A stretch of DNA of 8,558 nucleotides from Spirochaeta sp. (lineage in GTDB: Bacteria; Spirochaetota; Spirochaetia; DSM-27196; Alkalispirochaetaceae). This document shows positions 5,678-8,558 of the stretch, piece after piece. The stretch spans positions 1 to 8,558 of the forward strand of contig JAQIBO010000132.1 of NCBI GenBank assembly GCA_027859055.1, read 5' to 3'. How positions within the stretch are numbered: the stretch's first letter is position 1; every line of letters starts with the position of its first letter. A program made the translations under genes and the position numbers. The notes under the pieces are model-generated. The model did no database searches, was not told the DNA's origin, and saw only the letters and a program-made list of their open reading frames with translations.

Positions 5678-6532
5678 ATGGCAATTCCTAAGTACGACAA
5701 GCTTTTCAATCCGGTGCTACGGGCCCTCCATGCCCTGGGCGGATCGGCGACAAATCGGGAGTTGGAAGACAAAGTTATTGAGATCCTCCAGTTGCCTGAG
5801 GAAGAGGCGTACGAGCGGCTAGAGGGAAAATCCCAAACCCGGTTGAACTACCGGACGGCCTGGGCCAAGTCGTACTTGAAGAAGCACGGCTTGGTGGACA
5901 ATACGGAACGAGGTGTCTGGGCTCTCACAGCCAAAGGCCAAAAGACCTCGGAGGTCGATCCTGGCGACGTGAAAGCAACCGTACGCATAGAGTTCGCAAA
6001 CAAGAAGCGCGTGAACCCCTCTCAAGACGAGGTTCCAGAAGATGAAGATGTTGCCGCTGATGACCTGTCGTGGCAGGACAAGCTCCTATCCGTCCTCACT
6101 GAAATGACGCCGGACGCGTTTGAGCGGCTGTCACAGCGTCTGCTTAGGGAGGCGGGCTTCAACCAGGTTGAGGTTACCGGTAGAAGCGGAGACGGTGGAA
6201 TTGATGGCCACGGAGTTGTGAAGTTGCAAGGGCTCCTTTCCTTTCACGTGTACTTCCAGTGCAAACGGTATCGCAATACCGTGGGGTCTTCGGTGGTGCG
6301 CGATTTCCGGGGCGCGATGATGGGTCGTGCGGACAAGGGACTCATCATCACGACGGGAACTTTTACTCGTGACGCTATCGCGGAAGCAACCAGAGATGGT
6401 GCTACCCCTATTGACCTGATCGATGGCCCTGAACTCATGGTTCGATTGAAAGATCTCGGCCTCGGGATCACTGTATCGAAGAGGATCGTAGAAGACATCG
6501 AGATCGATCCGGAGTGGTTTCAGGCCATATGA
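5678..6532 (+). CDS. mrr: Mrr-type restriction endonuclease
   Basis: A complete 284-residue protein with the full two-domain Mrr layout, slightly shorter than E. coli Mrr. Residues 1-95 form the Mrr_N winged helix (PVLRALHALGG ... GVWALTAKG). An acidic linker follows (about 115-130), then the Mrr catalytic domain (about 140-260). Catalytic residues of the PD-(D/E)xK fold are visible: Glu149 in DAFERL, Asp176 in GDGGIDG, and Gln194-Cys-Lys196 in FQCKR, the Gln-for-acid variant typical of Mrr. GLIITTGTFTRDA (221-233) is the following conserved strand and helix. Such enzymes cleave DNA, often modified or foreign DNA. The C-terminal Trp-Phe-Gln-Ala-Ile stop overlaps the helicase start as ATGA, so the two products are likely made together. 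Symbol is given at family level; specificity is unknown. Confidence 0.95.
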   Translation: MAIPKYDKLFNPVLRALHALGGSATNRELEDKVIEILQLPEEEAYERLEGKSQTRLNYRTAWAKSYLKKHGLVDNTERGVWALTAKGQKTSEVDPGDVKATVRIEFANKKRVNPSQDEVPEDEDVAADDLSWQDKLLSVLTEMTPDAFERLSQRLLREAGFNQVEVTGRSGDGGIDGHGVVKLQGLLSFHVYFQCKRYRNTVGSSVVRDFRGAMMGRADKGLIITTGTFTRDAIAEATRDGATPIDLIDGPELMVRLKDLGLGITVSKRIVEDIEIDPEWFQAI

Positions 6533-8558
6533 GACGTCTGATCGACAATCGCAACTTGGGCACCGTCTACGATGCACTGGCCGATTCGCTTGCGCGCCGA
6601 TGCCGTGTGAGATTGCTCACGCAAGATTTCTCACTTGCCGCCTACCAGGCGCTTGAACGGAATCTGAAGTCCATAGATAAAGCGGACATCATCGTTCCAG
6701 GGTTGTTGGGAGAAGATGGGACATGGAACGTTCAGTTCAATCTGGCAGGCAACGCCAATGAACGACGTTTCCGCAATACGCTTCTGTTGCCTGCAGTCGC
6801 CAGGCGACTATCGGACTGGATATCTCAGAAGACAGAGCTAAAACTGTCAAGCACTCCGATTACACAGAACCTCCTCCATATTCATATCGACGAAACTGAC
6901 GACTCCGTCGTTCATGGAAGCTCACCGTTCACGGCGGGTGGTCTGGGGCTGGTTCCGAGTGATGGGTTCCACATGAATACGCACGCTGACGATCCGCAGG
7001 AAACCGAAGCGTTGCGGGAGTGGTTCGAGCAAATCTGGTCGAGCCAGACGGGCCTTGCCGAGGGAAAAGACATCTTTCTTAGCAAGGTGCTTCGACACTA
7101 TCAACCCAATCCTCCGGAGCTTCCCTATTACCTCACGTTGTACCATCTTTTTGGTAACTCTCTCGACGAAATCGATGAAGAACGAATCATCAAGACTCGT
7201 ACGGGAATCAAAGACACCCGCGTATGGAAGAAACTCTATCGTTTCCAGCGAGATGGCGTCCTTGGTGCGATCGACAAAATAGAGAAGTACAACGGATGCA
7301 TCATCGCCGACAGTGTTGGTCTGGGAAAGACCTTTGAAGCGTTGGCAATCATCAAGTACTACGAGCTGCGTAACGACCGAGTGCTTGTTTTGTGTCCGAA
7401 GAAGCTCCGGGAAAACTGGACAATCTATACGGCGAACGATGTTCGCAACTCTCTCGCGGCGGATCGCTTCAACTATGATGTGCTCAATCACACCGACCTG
7501 ACACGGGAAGGCGGTATGTCCGGTGACATCAATCTGGAGACGATCAACTGGGGAAACTACGATCTGATCGTCATCGACGAGTCGCACAATTTCAGAAACA
7601 ACCCACCGAGAAAAGATGGACTGACGCGGTATTCCCGCTTGATGCAGGAGATTATTCGCAAGGGAGTAAAGACCAGAGTCCTGATGCTCTCGGCGACGCC
7701 GGTCAATAATCGCATGAACGACCTGAAAAACCAGGTAGCGTTTATCACTGAGGGCGAAGACGACGCATTGTACGAAGAGGAAATTGGCAGTATCGAGCAG
7801 ACGCTTCGGAAGGCGCAGACTCGATTCAACATGTGGCTGAAGACTGTACCAGAAGAGCGGTCAGCTAAAAGCCTTTTAGATGCATTAAACTTCGATTACT
7901 TCAAGCTCTTAGATCTTCTCACGATCGCGAGGTCACGAAAGCATATCGCCAAGTATTACGATCTCAGTGAGGTCGGTCCGTTTCCAAAGAGGCTCCCTCC
8001 GATAAACGTCAAAGCAGATATCGATACCGCAGACCAGTTTCCTGAACTACGTCAGATAAACCGCGACATTCGCAGGCTGAATCTCAGCGCATACGCGCCC
8101 CTGAAGTACGTACTGCCGGACAAGCTCGAGGCGTACGGCCGGAAATACGACATGACGGTCTCAGGAGGATCGGTCTTCAAGCAGATCGACCGTGAAGAAA
8201 GCCTCATCCATTTGATGCGAGTGAACCTGTTCAAGCGGATGGAGAGCTCGATTCACTCCTTTAGCCTGACGATAGAGCGACTATTGGGCGATGTCCGCTC
8301 TATCATCGAGCGCATCGAGAATCATCAGGATTCGGTAGAAGAGCTGAGCATCGAGGACGTGGAACTTGAAGACGATAGCTTTGATCCGTATCTCGTGGGC
8401 AACAAGGTAAAGGTACTGATCCAGGATATGGACCGGATCCGGTGGCAGCAGGAGTTGAAGGAAGACGAAGAACTCCTTGTGAAGCTGCTCCGCCAAGCGC
8501 GGGACGTGACGGTGAATCGTGACGAGAAACTCCGGCGGCTCAAACAAGCTATTGATGC
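6529..8558 (+). CDS. PLD-like/SNF2 helicase (3' end outside the window)
   Basis: The frame is open for 676 codons to the window end without a stop. The N-terminus (about 1-145) resembles a phospholipase-D-like domain with HIHIDETD (117-124), a variant of HxKx4D with His for Lys, followed by GSSPFT (130-135). A SNF2 lobe follows: FQRDGV (Q-motif region, about 239-244), motif I ADSVGLGKT (260-268), VLVLCPKKL, motif II DESH (350-353) and motif III SATP (388-391). After a long helical part comes LFKRMESSIHSF (567-578), which precedes the second RecA lobe in related helicases. That lobe (motifs IV-VI) lies beyond 8558. The start overlaps the mrr stop (ATGA), with CAGG and GGAG upstream. The protein should be an ATP-driven double-strand DNA translocase; partnering Mrr is inferred from the overlap. 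Confidence 0.94.
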   Translation, partial: MRRLIDNRNLGTVYDALADSLARRCRVRLLTQDFSLAAYQALERNLKSIDKADIIVPGLLGEDGTWNVQFNLAGNANERRFRNTLLLPAVARRLSDWISQKTELKLSSTPITQNLLHIHIDETDDSVVHGSSPFTAGGLGLVPSDGFHMNTHADDPQETEALREWFEQIWSSQTGLAEGKDIFLSKVLRHYQPNPPELPYYLTLYHLFGNSLDEIDEERIIKTRTGIKDTRVWKKLYRFQRDGVLGAIDKIEKYNGCIIADSVGLGKTFEALAIIKYYELRNDRVLVLCPKKLRENWTIYTANDVRNSLAADRFNYDVLNHTDLTREGGMSGDINLETINWGNYDLIVIDESHNFRNNPPRKDGLTRYSRLMQEIIRKGVKTRVLMLSATPVNNRMNDLKNQVAFITEGEDDALYEEEIGSIEQTLRKAQTRFNMWLKTVPEERSAKSLLDALNFDYFKLLDLLTIARSRKHIAKYYDLSEVGPFPKRLPPINVKADIDTADQFPELRQINRDIRRLNLSAYAPLKYVLPDKLEAYGRKYDMTVSGGSVFKQIDREESLIHLMRVNLFKRMESSIHSFSLTIERLLGDVRSIIERIENHQDSVEELSIEDVELEDDSFDPYLVGNKVKVLIQDMDRIRWQQELKEDEELLVKLLRQARDVTVNRDEKLRRLKQAID

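Noticed and set aside
6922..7587. Minus-strand open frame of 221 codons
   Set aside because: It lies opposite the SNF2 motifs I and II and shows no domain of its own.

Overview
The window is bacterial DNA, densely coded and moderately GC-rich, from what looks like an accessory (defence-island-like) region. Phylum cannot be fixed from the sequence. Shine-Dalgarno-led starts, stop/start overlaps and the protein families are all bacterial. No tRNA, rRNA, CRISPR array, transposase or integrase was seen.

Left part (1-2873): the 3' portion of a tandem-AAA ATPase gene on the plus strand runs in from outside the window. It meets a convergent minus-strand gene for an AAA_14/DUF4143 ATPase with an apparently intact C-terminal PD-(D/E)xK-like site. 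Upstream of the minus-strand gene lie three direct repeats with an exact 23-bp period, which look like protein-binding iterons.

Right part (3026-8558): five plus-strand genes form one suite. They encode a WYL-domain transcriptional regulator, a dual-specificity/tyrosine phosphatase (Cys-x5-Arg), a DUF429 RNase H-fold protein that starts on the base after the phosphatase stop, an Mrr-type restriction endonuclease, and a PLD-like/SNF2 helicase that overlaps mrr by ATGA and runs off the window end. A palindrome covers the -35 region of the regulator gene and a second, stronger one lies between regulator and phosphatase. An extended -10 promoter and a Shine-Dalgarno sequence precede mrr. Between the DUF429 gene and mrr there are traces of a small coding sequence that needs one frameshift to read through.

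Working interpretation (inference): a WYL-controlled anti-phage or restriction locus. Mrr would be the nuclease, the PLD/SNF2 protein the DNA-translocating partner, and the phosphatase and DUF429 protein accessory or signalling parts. I do not recognise this exact gene combination as a named system. The sixth and later genes are outside the window, so the system boundary is unknown.
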